A DNA stretch of 49,342 nucleotides from Methylobacterium symbioticum. GTDB lineage: Bacteria > Pseudomonadota > Alphaproteobacteria > Rhizobiales > Beijerinckiaceae. Location: positions 1-49,342 of the forward strand of contig NZ_CABFPH010000038.1 of the NCBI RefSeq assembly GCF_902141845.1, given 5' to 3'. Positions 25,104 to 34,587 of this stretch are shown here, one piece after another. How positions within the stretch are numbered: the first letter of the stretch is position 1; each line of letters opens with the position of its first letter. The translations under genes were made by a program, and so were the position numbers. Under the pieces are notes generated by a model. It was not told the origin of the DNA, did no database searches, and saw only the letters and a program-made list of their open reading frames with translations.

Positions 25104-25346
25104 GTGAGCTTGACTGTTAGTGCCCGCGTCGACGGGCGGCCGGTGTTCTTCCAGCATGTGTCGATGATCGGCGCCCTCGATCAGGCCATGACGCTGCTGG
25201 CTGCCGGCATGTCGGATGTGGTTATCGCGGACGGGGGCGGTCAAGTATCGACGCCGGCCATAGCCTACCAGAGCTTGTTTGAGCGGCCAGCCAAACCTGC
25301 GCACATTGGCAGTGGCGTCCTGGATGGCTGCAATCAAGCAGCTTGA
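25104..25346 (+). CDS. Small hypothetical protein
   Basis: 80 residues from GTG 25104, with AGGA placed correctly upstream (CAGGATTTCCC). The sequence VSARVDGRPVFFQHVSMIGA, then LDQAMTLLAAGMSDVVIADG, alternates strand and helix in a normal way and has ordinary composition, unlike the arginine-rich chance frames around it. No signal peptide or membrane segment is seen. I do not recognise a family. A perfect 16-bp palindrome lies upstream. Confidence 0.6.
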   Translation: MSLTVSARVDGRPVFFQHVSMIGALDQAMTLLAAGMSDVVIADGGGQVSTPAIAYQSLFERPAKPAHIGSGVLDGCNQAA

Positions 25347-25606
25347 TGGACTGCTACTCTGATCTGAATCGCGGCTCTCTGTCGTGGCCGTGCCCACGTC
25401 GAGAGCGGCGCCAATCGCTGCAGAGGCAGCGGTTTCCGGGTCTCAGATCTTCCTCGCCGACGCCACTGCATGCCTAACCGAAAGGCTCGGTCACGGTATG
25501 CATCCCCCAATAATCCGACAGCTCCGCAATTCTGTGGGGGTGTGCCTCTGCTGGCGCACCCAGGACAGCTGATCGCGGCTATGCAAATCCGCAAGCCGAG
25601 GTTCAG

Positions 25607-26551
25607 ATGCCAAGCCGTTTCCCAGCCTACATCCGTAGACCTGCAGCTCGCGCTGCCGCGGTCATGTCTGCCCTGATCCTGCTCCAAGCCTCAGCTCTTG
25701 CGAAACCAGATCAAGACAATGGCGGCGAACCGGACAAGGTCGATACCGAGAACCTCTTCGGCTTCACCGAGGGCACAGACACAGGCAAGAAGGGCGAGCA
25801 GGAAGCTCTCGTCGACATGATCGGCCGCTTCAGCAAGCGCCGGGACGGACCAGGTCGCTCGGGCTACGGCTCGGCTCAGCCTCTGATCAGCTACCAGTAC
25901 GATCCGACTGATAACATCAGCATAGAGCCAGGTCTTCTGTTCGATGCGCGCGACCACCGCAACATCGCGGGCGTGCCTGATAAGACTTTTGGCACCTTCA
26001 ACGGAGGCTCGCTGGAGCTGAAGTACCAGTTCTTCAAGCGGACGGACGAGCGGCCGTTCAGTCTCGCCCTTCAGGTTGAGCCACAATACGCGCGCATCAC
26101 GCCGATTGAAGGTCAAGGCGCCGATGTGTTCAGCGTCGAGACCCGCCTCATCGCCGATGCCCGGATCGTGCCAGACAAGCTCTGGGGCGGCCTCAACCTG
26201 ATCTACGATCCGCAGGTTGCACGGCTCAAGGGGAGCGGCGAGGTCGACCGGAGCTCGACCCTGTCCATCTCAGGCACGTTGATGACAAAGGTCGCGGACA
26301 GCCTCTTTGTCGGACCCGAGCTGCGATACCTGCGGGCCTATGATGGCACCTACCTGAACCGCTTCCTCGGCCACGCTATGTTCGCTGGGCCCGTGCTGCA
26401 CTATCAGGTCATGGAGAAAGGCTTCCTGTCTCTGGCCTACGCGACGCAGGTGTTCGGACACGATCGCGATCCGGATTTCGTGGGCCGGGCCTTCAACCTG
26501 AACCAGTTCGCTCGGCATGCCGTCCGGGTTCGCTTTGGCGTCGAGTTCTAG
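25607..26551 (+). CDS. Outer-membrane beta-barrel protein
   Basis: 314 residues from ATG 25607 with GAGG six bases upstream. A signal peptide (AAAVMSALILLQASALA) ends near residue 33. The rest alternates short amphipathic strands (ISIEPGLLFDAR, GSLELKYQFF, FSLALQVEPQYARITP, LFVGPELRYLRA, FLSLAYATQVFG) and ends with RVRFGVEF; a final Phe is the usual outer-membrane insertion signal. It is probably a barrel of unknown cargo. It ends 2 bp before the DUF1345 gene, so the two are likely one operon. Confidence 0.8.
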   Translation: MPSRFPAYIRRPAARAAAVMSALILLQASALAKPDQDNGGEPDKVDTENLFGFTEGTDTGKKGEQEALVDMIGRFSKRRDGPGRSGYGSAQPLISYQYDPTDNISIEPGLLFDARDHRNIAGVPDKTFGTFNGGSLELKYQFFKRTDERPFSLALQVEPQYARITPIEGQGADVFSVETRLIADARIVPDKLWGGLNLIYDPQVARLKGSGEVDRSSTLSISGTLMTKVADSLFVGPELRYLRAYDGTYLNRFLGHAMFAGPVLHYQVMEKGFLSLAYATQVFGHDRDPDFVGRAFNLNQFARHAVRVRFGVEF

Positions 26552-26553
26552 GC

Positions 26554-27213
26554 ATGCGCCTTCCCAGCACCGCTCGTGCGTTCTGGCTCCGGCCGCGACT
26601 TCTCATCTGCCTCGTGTTGGCTGTCGCTATCGCCCTGGGCCTTCCGGTTCCCACGATCTGGCCGCGGCTCCTGCTCGGCTGGTGCGTTGGTGTGGCCGCC
26701 TATGTCGCCCTGATCATCCTGCAGGCGACTCGAGGATCCGGAGAGACGCTGCGGCGCCAAGCCTCCCAGCTCGATGACAGCGCCTTCACAATCTCCATCT
26801 TCGCGGTGCTAGCTGCGGCGGCGAGTTGCGGGGCGGTGGCGATGCTCCTGTTCGGCGAGCAAGAGCAAGACCCCTACCGTATTCCACGCGTCGCTCTGGC
26901 CGTCCTCACTCTCGTCTGCGCCTGGACCTTCGTGCAGGTCGTATTCACCACCCACTACGCCCACGTCTTCTACGGCGAGGAGGATGGCAAGTCTCGTGGC
27001 GGCCTGGACTTCAATGGCGACGAGAGCCCCGATTTCTGGGATTTCTTTTACTTCTCAGTGACGATTGGAGCCACGTCGCAGACGTCCGACACCGACATCA
27101 CCGCCAAGCACATGCGCAGGATTGTAACGGTACAGACGATCTATGCGTATTTCTTCAACACCAGCCTGCTAGCCCTGGCGGTCAACATGGCAGCTGGATT
27201 CGCTCAGCATTGA
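26554..27213 (+). CDS. DUF1345 family membrane protein
   Basis: 219 residues starting 2 bp after the outer-membrane gene. Five hydrophobic segments and the hallmark FFYFSVTIGATSQTSDTDIT near residues 168-187, followed by RRIVTVQTIYAYFFNTSLLALAVN, place it in DUF1345. These inner-membrane proteins resemble the pore part of ion channels but have no proven role. An operon with an outer-membrane barrel suggests an envelope function. Confidence 0.92.
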   Translation: MRLPSTARAFWLRPRLLICLVLAVAIALGLPVPTIWPRLLLGWCVGVAAYVALIILQATRGSGETLRRQASQLDDSAFTISIFAVLAAAASCGAVAMLLFGEQEQDPYRIPRVALAVLTLVCAWTFVQVVFTTHYAHVFYGEEDGKSRGGLDFNGDESPDFWDFFYFSVTIGATSQTSDTDITAKHMRRIVTVQTIYAYFFNTSLLALAVNMAAGFAQH

Positions 27214-27805
27214 TGTCTGGTCTTTCACAACTTCAGTAATGTACAATCAAGGCGACGCCTGATCCTCGCCGGGCTTTCAGGAGGTCCGCTTACCGGCGGC
27301 CCAATGAGAATGAGGACGCGGCGCGGGAGGGGACGCGGCTCGGCGCCGGTTGGAGCAGTTTCGGATTAATCTGGATTGTATTCTGCGTCGGCGAAGAAGT
27401 TGGCGCATTCGTCCGATTCGACCGCCGATCGCTCGGTGCGCCGATCCGGATTTAGGCCCGACGAGATTCGCGCGGGTCGCCTGTCAAGCCTGCTCCAGCT
27501 TCCGCATGCTGTTGCTGGCCAGCGGAGCTTGTTCACGTCCCTCGCGTAGTGGCTCGCCTGCAACAGGCCGGCCAACGAGCGAACGTGTTGAACGTGACCG
27601 GAACGACCTATTGGAGCAGCGTGGCCTCGTTCGGAACCGCCTTCCAGGGCGTCCCTCGGACGTACCTCGTGTCCATGTCGGTCGATCTCTAGACCATCGG
27701 GCTGAGCCATGCACCTTCAGGCGACGGCAGGAATCTAGATGATTAGATTTGTTCCTGAAGCGACATAATTGTATTCTCATCGTTCAGTTTTGTGTGGGTG
27801 CCGCG
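27214..27805. other. About 590 bp without a recognisable gene
   Basis: No frame has family resemblance. The last 80 bases before 27806 are AT-richer (TTAGATTTGTTCC, TAATTGTATTC) and probably contain the promoter of the LysR gene. Confidence 0.45.
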
Positions 27806-28666
27806 ATGGAATGGAGTGACGTCAGAATCTTCCTGGCCATCGCGCGGTCCGGCACGCTCGGCGGCGCCGCGCGTTCGCTCCAGACGAGCCATCCGACCGT
27901 CGGCAGGCGTCTGCGTGCATTCGAGCAGGCGATCGGTCACACGCTCTTCCAGCGCACCGCGGACGGTCTTGTCCTGACCGAAGAGGGCCACGGGATCATC
28001 GCGCTGGCCGAGCAGATGGAAGAAGGCGCGCTGGCCATGGCGCGCCGGCTTGCGGGGCAGGAGCAGAACCTCAAAGGCAGTCTGCGCATCTCGTCGGCGG
28101 ACTGGTTCGGGGCCTATGTCCTGCCTCCCATCCTGGCGGATTTCTCGAAGGCCTACCCCAACGTCGACGTCGAAATCCTGACCGGCACGCGCCTGTTCAA
28201 CCTCGCCCAGCGGGAGGCCGATGTCGCCTTTCGTATCGTTCCGTTCAACACTGCCGATGTCGTTCAGCGGCGGCTCGTCAGGCTCGAATATGGCGTCTAC
28301 ATCGCCGAGGAGGCACCTGATCCCCAATACGGCGATGGGACTGGTTTCCGGCTGATCACCCATGACACATCCACGGGCCATTTCCCCGACATCGCGTGGC
28401 TCATCGCGAGTTTCCCCAACGCGAGACCGCTCCTGCGCTCGAACAACCGCAACGTCCAAGGGCGCATGTGCCGACAAGGCGTCGGCATCGCTGTCCTGCC
28501 CCGTGTGGTCGGCGATCAGATCCCGGGTATCCGCAGGCTGGAACTGCCGACGCAGCCGCCAGCGCGAGACATCTGGATGGGATACCACCGGGATCTACGG
28601 CGTCTTCAGCGTCTTCGTGCGTTCATCTCGACCGTATCGGACCATCTCGTGAACATGACCGCATGA
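27806..28666 (+). CDS. LysR-type transcriptional regulator
   Basis: 286 residues from ATG 27806 (MEWSDVRIFLAIARSGTLGG); the longer frame adds 19 residues not typical of the family. Residues 4-62 are the winged helix (GGAARSLQTSHPTVGRRLRA, then LFQRTADGLVLTEEGHG). The effector domain follows, with the FNLAQREADVAFRIVP segment seen in the large group of LysR proteins that control nearby hydrolases or oxidoreductases. It faces the alpha/beta hydrolase gene tail to tail, so its target is uncertain. Confidence 0.9.
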   Translation: MEWSDVRIFLAIARSGTLGGAARSLQTSHPTVGRRLRAFEQAIGHTLFQRTADGLVLTEEGHGIIALAEQMEEGALAMARRLAGQEQNLKGSLRISSADWFGAYVLPPILADFSKAYPNVDVEILTGTRLFNLAQREADVAFRIVPFNTADVVQRRLVRLEYGVYIAEEAPDPQYGDGTGFRLITHDTSTGHFPDIAWLIASFPNARPLLRSNNRNVQGRMCRQGVGIAVLPRVVGDQIPGIRRLELPTQPPARDIWMGYHRDLRRLQRLRAFISTVSDHLVNMTA

Positions 28667-28791
28667 TCTGCGGCCGGTGGTGATGCAAGGTCGCCCGAGC
28701 ACCTCCACGATCGCTGCAGCCGTCTCGGCCCGTCGACGGCAGCGCGGAGCGGTCCGGGAGCCGAGGCTGGACGATGACTGCCGCACACGGG

Positions 28792-29559
28792 TCAGCTTCC
28801 CCGCGCGGCCAGCGCGATCAGGTCGGCGACGTCAGAAGCCCGGGAGATCAGCGACAGGTGGCTTGCATCGAGCGCGACGACGTGCGCGTCCATGCGCTTG
28901 GCCAGGAAGCGCTGCAGATCGGGGTCGATTGTGCGGTCTTCGTTCGACACCGCGTAGTAGGTCGGCTTCGTGCGCCAGGCGGCCTTTGTCGTCCTCGCCT
29001 GCGTCAGCGCCCTCCGAAACGGCTGCTGCGCCGCGTATAGGATCCGCGCGCGCGCGGACGGAATGTCGCCGGCGAAGTCGCGCAGGAAGGCGTCCTCGCT
29101 GAGGCGGCCCTCGTCGCCGTCGAAGATGATGCCGGCGGTTGCGGGCGGGACCGGAAACCTGCTTCCCAACGCGGCATAGTCCTCGCCGGCATCGGGCGCG
29201 CGCGCCGCGATATAGACGAGCGCGGTCACGTTGTCCGCGTCCCCGACCTCGGAGATGATCGTGCCCGCGAAGGAGTGGCCCGCCAGCACGGTCGGTCCCT
29301 CGGTCCGCGCGAGCACGCGCCGAACAGACTCGGCCGCCGCCTCAAGCCTCGTCAGCGGGTTCTGGACCGCCGTCACGTTCAAGCCCGCCGATTGGAGGCG
29401 GCCGATCACGTCCGACCAGCAGGAGCCGTCCGCGAAGAGGCCGTGCACGAGCACGACGTTGCGGGCGGGCCTCGTCTCACTCTTCGCCCGGGCCGGCGCC
29501 GGCAGCCCGAGGGACGCTGCGGTCGCTAACGAGCCGGCGATCATCGTTCTACGGTTCAT
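28792..29559 (-). CDS. Secreted alpha/beta hydrolase
   Basis: 255 residues from ATG 29559, preferred because GGAG lies nine bases upstream; the ATG at 29580 has no such site. The N-terminus (MNRRTMIAGSLATAASLGLP) is a twin-arginine-like signal with cleavage after ARA. The oxyanion segment is VLVHGLFADGSCW (36-48), the nucleophile S96 lies in AGHSFAGT, and the histidine is in LDASHLSLISRA near the end. It resembles salicylate-esterase-like or EstC-type hydrolases. It is the last of four minus-strand genes behind sigF, possibly in the SigF regulon. Confidence 0.88.
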   Translation of the reverse strand: MNRRTMIAGSLATAASLGLPAPARAKSETRPARNVVLVHGLFADGSCWSDVIGRLQSAGLNVTAVQNPLTRLEAAAESVRRVLARTEGPTVLAGHSFAGTIISEVGDADNVTALVYIAARAPDAGEDYAALGSRFPVPPATAGIIFDGDEGRLSEDAFLRDFAGDIPSARARILYAAQQPFRRALTQARTTKAAWRTKPTYYAVSNEDRTIDPDLQRFLAKRMDAHVVALDASHLSLISRASDVADLIALAARGS

Positions 29560-29620
29560 CGTCGATTGCTCCACGGTCATGCTTTCGGTGCAAAGAGGCA
29601 ATGGCTCGGAATGAACGCGC

Positions 29621-30196
29621 TCACCGCGTGAATTGGAGTGTCGCGGCCGAGACGGCGAAGTAGAAGGCACCGAAGGCAGCATAGAGCCCGATATCGGCCG
29701 CGCCGACGACCGACCCCGGGCTGGTCGCCCTCGCAATCATGTGCGCAGCGGCAAGGATGGACTGCGCGCCGCTCAGGATCTGGGGCCACTGCCCACGCGC
29801 GCCGCGCCAGCGGCGAATGCCGGTCGACAGCTGGAGGAGGCCTGAAAGGCCGGCCCAGATCCCAATCACGCCGATAGCAGCATGGAGGTCGGGACGGACG
29901 GCGATGGCAACGACGACCGCGAGCGTGACGACCGCGCTGACGAGGACGTTGAGCGCCTGTGTGGGGTTCCTGCGCAAGCCGCCGGTGCGCACGGCATCGA
30001 CATAGTTCGCAAGGCAGTCCCAGAGCGGATAGGCGACGAGCAAGGCGATCCCGACGCCCGCCCCCCTGCCGATCGTGAAGGCGAGCGCGACCCACACGAC
30101 CGAGAACAGCGCTCGGGCGCCGTAGTATCGTTTCAACCAGGACGACGATGTCGGCTGGAGTATCATAGCGTCGGAGAGCGAGGTGGTCGCGGTCAT
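29621..30196 (-). CDS. DUF308/HdeD-like membrane protein
   Basis: 191 residues with about six hydrophobic segments (FSVVWVALAFTIG, GVGIALLVAYPLWDCLANYV, NVLVSAVVTLAVVVAIAV, AIGVIGIWAGLSGLLQL, GLYAAFGAFYFAVSA). The repeat-like arrangement and the GIWAGLSGLLQLSTGIRRWR segment resemble DUF308 proteins. The role is unknown. It lies between nrsF and the hydrolase gene on the same strand, 117 bp behind nrsF. Confidence 0.7.
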   Translation of the reverse strand: MTATTSLSDAMILQPTSSSWLKRYYGARALFSVVWVALAFTIGRGAGVGIALLVAYPLWDCLANYVDAVRTGGLRRNPTQALNVLVSAVVTLAVVVAIAVRPDLHAAIGVIGIWAGLSGLLQLSTGIRRWRGARGQWPQILSGAQSILAAAHMIARATSPGSVVGAADIGLYAAFGAFYFAVSAATLQFTR

Positions 30197-30313
30197 GGTG
30201 GCGTCCTTTCAAGGGCGATCGAGGGAGGTTGCGCGGCGACGGTCCCGAGCGCGACAAGGCGTCGGGCCAGGCGTCGAAGACGAAGAGGAGCGGTCGAGCG
30301 GGTCGCGCGGGGG

Positions 30314-30964
30314 CTAGAGGCGGTAGCCGCGGGGCAGGAGCCATCGCGCCGCGGCTGCGACGGCCGCGATCCCAGCCGAGTACCAGACCACGATGTAGAG
30401 CGGATCGTTTGCCGGGCAGCAGACGGTAAAGACCAGCGCACCGGAAGTCGCTGCGGCAAGGCCCGACGCCAGCGCGCTGCGCTTGGGATGAACCGGTGCC
30501 GCGCGGCGCATCAGCACGGCAAGCAAGCTCATCAATGGCAACGCCAGAACGACGATGGCGGTCGCGCAACCCAGACCGCGTGCCGGGGACAAGCGCTCGA
30601 TCAGCGGCTGGCCACTCTCGGCGGCGGTCGTCACGAAGAGACCTGCGGCCATCACGAAGACGGTGAGAACCAAGGCGTACACGAGGTCGCGGCGTGAGGC
30701 CGCCGGCGGTGCGAAGGACCGGATCGCGACCGCGCAGCTCACGCCTGCGAGAAGGGCGAGGCCGCCGATCTTCCAGGCCATGAAGGGAGCTAGGATCACC
30801 CCACCCATGTCCGGTCGCATACCGCCGGCCATCAGGATGAGGGCCAGCTCACCGGCGGCGAGCACGACGAGCGCACCGATTTCGCGGCTCACGCTGCGCC
30901 GCCGCACGGGGCCCAGATTGGTCGACAGGGTGAGGATCAGGGCGTCAGTGGAAGTCATCGGCAT
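30314..30964 (-). CDS. nrsF: Anti-sigma factor NrsF (DUF1109)
   Basis: 216 residues with six hydrophobic segments, the DUF1109 pattern. The N-terminus is cytoplasmic in this family and holds the sigma factor. Cysteines C133 and C182/C183 lie where Caulobacter NrsF has the two conserved cysteines needed for sensing; in Caulobacter they release SigF under chromate or cadmium stress. The gene overlaps sigF by 20 bp, so sigma and anti-sigma are made together. Confidence 0.88.
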   Translation of the reverse strand: MPMTSTDALILTLSTNLGPVRRRSVSREIGALVVLAAGELALILMAGGMRPDMGGVILAPFMAWKIGGLALLAGVSCAVAIRSFAPPAASRRDLVYALVLTVFVMAAGLFVTTAAESGQPLIERLSPARGLGCATAIVVLALPLMSLLAVLMRRAAPVHPKRSALASGLAAATSGALVFTVCCPANDPLYIVVWYSAGIAAVAAAARWLLPRGYRL

Positions 30965-31556
30965 CCTCGATCAGGGCGGTCAGGCGCGCGAGCCCACGAT
31001 GGATGTTCATCTTGACGGCTGATGCTGTCAGGCCCGTTTCCCGACAAGCGTCCTCGATGCTGTAGCCCTGCAGCTTGACCATCATGATGGCTTGGGCCTG
31101 TGCGGGCCGAAGCTGCACGAGCAAGCTGGCCAGCGTCGTCGCACTCGTCACCGCGGTCTCGTGATCGGCGACCGCAAGCTCGTCCGACAGTTCCTCGGTT
31201 GGGCGGCGCGCGATGGTGCGGAGCTGATCGACCCATTTGCGCTTGGCGATCGCTGCCATCCACGGGCCGAAGGGGTGACGGGGATCGAACGTGTGGCGTC
31301 GCCGGTGGATCGCGAGGAGCGCCTCCTGCACGGCATCGTCGACGTCGCCGGGCGGCAGTCGGCGCCGGAAGTACCGGTGCAGCCAATCGGACGTCTCATT
31401 CAGCAACCGGCGGTAGGCACCCCCGTGCCCATCCTGCGCGGCCGCCATCAGCGCGCTCCAGGCGTCGGGGGCTGCCGGGTCCGCGGCACGATCCTTCGTG
31501 CGATCCGGTGGATCGTGCGGCCGGCCCATCAGCCTCAAGGCGGATCGAAAGCTCAT
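30945..31556 (-). CDS. sigF: ECF RNA polymerase sigma factor, SigF type
   Basis: 203 residues from ATG 31556; ATG 31529 is an alternative. Region 2 is GAYRRLLNETSDWLHRYFRR to DDAVQEALLAIHRRRHTFDP and PFGPWMAAIAKRKWVD; region 4 is LRPAQAQAIMMVKLQGYSIE followed by ACRETGLTASAVKMNIHRG. Its 20-bp overlap with a DUF1109 anti-sigma gene identifies it as the SigF/NrsF subgroup. It would direct polymerase to stress genes, possibly including the genes behind it. I could not find its promoter with confidence. Confidence 0.92.
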   Translation of the reverse strand: MSFRSALRLMGRPHDPPDRTKDRAADPAAPDAWSALMAAAQDGHGGAYRRLLNETSDWLHRYFRRRLPPGDVDDAVQEALLAIHRRRHTFDPRHPFGPWMAAIAKRKWVDQLRTIARRPTEELSDELAVADHETAVTSATTLASLLVQLRPAQAQAIMMVKLQGYSIEDACRETGLTASAVKMNIHRGLARLTALIEDADDFH

Positions 31557-31917
31557 GACGTGCTGTTCGCCGCCGGAGCATCCCCGGTCACAGGGCGACC
31601 GAATTTTTTTTGATGGCCCGGCCGAGCCTTCCTGACCCAAAGGGCCGAAGGCGAGCAACCCTCCTGGGTGCAGCCATCAGAGCCGTTGCCGGTGGCACGG
31701 CCCCCGATCGGCCCGACCGCTTCTGGATGGGACAAGGGAAGGGCGGACGGCTTCGTGACGCCCGCTCGCGACCATGGAAAGCCGATTGTCGAAAGCCTCG
31801 TCTGTCCTGGACGAACGCAATGGCTCTCAGGGATGGTGAGCCAACCTCGGCAAGATATTTCAAAAAAGGGTATCTCATGACTGTGACGTTGTCGCTCGTC
31901 CCAACGTTGTTTGGGCA
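31557..31917. other. Divergent control region of sigF and the GAF/PAS gene
   Basis: 361 bp with no gene. A run of eight T lies about 50 bp upstream of the sigF start. The promoters of both neighbours must lie here, but I see no clear operator. Confidence 0.45.
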
Positions 31918-34026
31918 ATGGACGACCACGCGAGGATCGAAGAACTCCAGCACCGCTTGGCTGCCGCCAAGGCGGAGAGTGCCGCCCTGCGGAGGCGTGA
32001 AGAGCGCAACGCACTCCTCGTGCGCTTCTCGGACGCGGTGCGAGGCGTCTCCGATCCCGCCGTGGTCGCGCAAACGGCTTGTCGCCTTCTGATCGAGCAA
32101 CTCGGCAACCAGCGCGCGCTCTGGGCCGTCATCGACTGGGACCGGCGGGAGTTTGTCATCGAGTGGGTGTTCCTCGCGGACGGCACGCAGGCCGATCCCA
32201 CGCGCTGGCACTTCGATGCGTACGAACTCTTCAGCGCAGAACACCTTGCCGGACGTTCGGTCGTGTACAATGACAGCGAAGACGACCCGCGCTTCCCGGC
32301 ATCGTTGAAGATCGCGATGGCAGGGCGCGAGCTTCGGGCCGGCATTGCGGTGCCCATCCTCGTTGCCGGGAAACTCCGTGCGGTCCTCAGCACGAGCCAG
32401 GGTCTTGCGGCACGCCGCTGGCATCCCGAGGAGGTTGCCTTCGTCGAAGCTCTCGCCGACCGCGCCTGGGCTGAGATCGAGCTGGCCCGTGCCGGTACGG
32501 CGCTGCGCCAGAGCAAGGCCTGGCTCGCCGGGCAGAACGAGGCGTTCCGAGCTGCCATGAACGGTGCGCCGCTGGAGGTTTCGCTCGGCATTCTCGTCCT
32601 CACAGCCATCGAGCAAGCCGAGAGTGAGCGCAGGTGCGCTTTCTACATGGCAGACGGCGCGGGCAAGACGCTGCGGCACGTGGTCGGCATGCCCGAGGCC
32701 TATGCCCGGCACGTGGACGGTTTCGTGATCTCGGCCGAGTCACTATCCTGCGGCTTGGCGGCCGCGCTCAAGGAGCCGGTCCTCACGGCCGATGTCGAGC
32801 AGGAGCCGCGATGGGCGCCATGGCGTTGGATGGCGCGGGAGTTCGATTTTCGCGGCTGCTGGTCCTTTCCCGTCGAGACCGCAACGGGAACGCTGGTCGG
32901 CTTCTTGGCCATGTACTTCCGCGAGCCGCGCGAAGCGACGCCGCACGACCGCGAACTGGCCGCCGCACTCACCCAGACTGCCGCGATCATCATCTCGCGC
33001 CATCAGGAGAATGAGGAGCGCGCTCGTGCCTAACGCGCCTTGCATGAGAGCGAGGAGCGATTCCGACGCTTCGCCGAGCATTCGGCGAACGTGCTCTGGC
33101 TCGCCGATCTGGAGAGCGGACGGCTCGACTATCTCAGCCCGGCTTTCACGCAGGTCTGGGGTATGCCCGCCGAGGACATGCCGGATATCGCGAGCTGGCT
33201 CGCAAGCGTTCATCCAGAGGATCGCGACGCCGCAGCGCGTGCATTGCAGCGTGCCGGCGATAGCGAGACACTGGTGTTCGAGTACCGCATCCAGCGCGCC
33301 TCGGACCGTGCAGTGCGCCGCATCCGTGATACCTTCTTCCCGATCCCCGCAGAGATTGGGCGCCTCGGGCTTGTGGGCGGGATTGCGCAGGACGTCACCA
33401 CCGATGCCGGCCTGCGCACCTACGTGATCGCGGTCGGTGACAGCGCGCGGCGCGACCTTATCGGCGCGCTACGAAGCGCTGGCTACGAGGTGCAGGCCTT
33501 CGCGAGCGGTCAAGCCTTCCTGGATCTGGCTGGGGCGCTGATGCCAGGCTGTGTCGTCCTTGATTTGGAGGATGAGGACCTGTTCGTTGCGGCCGAGCTG
33601 AAGGCTGCGCGCGCGTACCTACCCGTGGTGGCGATCGGCTCGAGCAGGGGCGACATTGGCCTCGGGGTACGAGCCATGAAGGTGGGGGTGGTCGATTTCC
33701 TTGCGACTCCTTGGACAACGGAAGCTCTGCTGTTCGCAGTGAGGACTGCGCTTGCCGAGATTCATGCCGAGGCGGATCGTACTCGGGAGTGGGACGAAGC
33801 CCGTAACCGGATCGCGGCGCTTTCCATGCGCGAGCGCGAGGTGCTTGAGGGCTTGCTCGCAGGTGGCACCAACAAGACCATCGCCCGGACGCTGGGCCTG
33901 AGCCCGCGCACGGTTGAAATCCATCGGGCTCGAGTCATGGAAGTGCTTGGTGCTCGCACCCTGCCAGAAGCAGTTCTCATTGCGACCGCAGCTGGTGTGC
34001 GACCCACCGGAAAGCTCGATGTGTAG
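31918..34026 (+). pseudogene. GAF-GAF-PAS-receiver-HTH regulator split by an in-frame stop
   Basis: One frame of 702 codons, interrupted by TAA at 33031-33033. Residues 1-371 carry two GAF domains (about 35-180 and 215-365). After the stop, the same frame continues with a PAS domain (about 33046-33400), a receiver-like domain (33418-33760) and a LuxR/FixJ-type helix-turn-helix (33820-34000). The paralogue downstream has [13 protein letters not shown] where this gene has [12 protein letters not shown], so TAA replaces GAA. The second half has only a TTG (33040) and no ribosome binding site near it, so separate translation is doubtful. The receiver keeps Asp in CVVLDL but lacks the acidic pair (YVIAVGD) and the Lys (ATPW). 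Confidence 0.82.
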
Positions 34027-34587
34027 GCGACTGTTCGGCTTTGACGGACTGAGCCGCCGCAAGATGGAGCTGGGCCGATCTGAGAGCCCATCGGGTGTGC
34101 GATGGATCGCTGTCTCGGAGGCAGACCGGCGGAGATCCAACCTCTCCAGACGCCCAGAGGATAATCGATCGTAGCCAATCTGGTCGAAACCCGGTGATCT
34201 GCTTCTCAGCAAACCCTATCTGGTTGCCGAACCTGTCCCGGCTCGAAATATCCGAGGCTTCGAGGCGATGGGCGCCGAATCGCTTACGTCGCGGCGCGAT
34301 CAAGGTCTGAGCAGGTGAGCGCTCGAAAACAGTTCCAATCTAAGTTCAAGAAATTAATCACCAAGATCACGGTCGATGCCAAGCTTAGCAAGCTTGCTTT
34401 ACCTTGGCAGACGATCTCATTCATCGGGCGGTTGGCCATAGACCGCGTTTTTCAATGCCAAGATCGTCTTTCTAACCTATTTGATTTTATGCCTCTGTGT
34501 TCGGATCCGATCCTGTGACGGACGATGACGAGCCGACACCAGGGTCGACCTCGATCCGCCGGTTCGACACGAGCCTAGGAGGCCGAC
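34027..34587. other. Intergenic region of the two paralogues, AT-richer
   Basis: 561 bp. Positions 34320-34510 are clearly AT-richer than the rest of the window and contain a perfect 12-bp palindrome AGCAAGCTTGCT (34387-34398). A 67-codon frame from GTG 34315 is lysine-rich but not convincing as a gene. This is the likely promoter region of the downstream regulator. Confidence 0.45.

Noticed and set aside
34315..34518. 67-codon lysine-rich frame before the PAS regulator
   Set aside because: No ribosome binding site of note and no family resemblance; composition follows the local AT-rich DNA.
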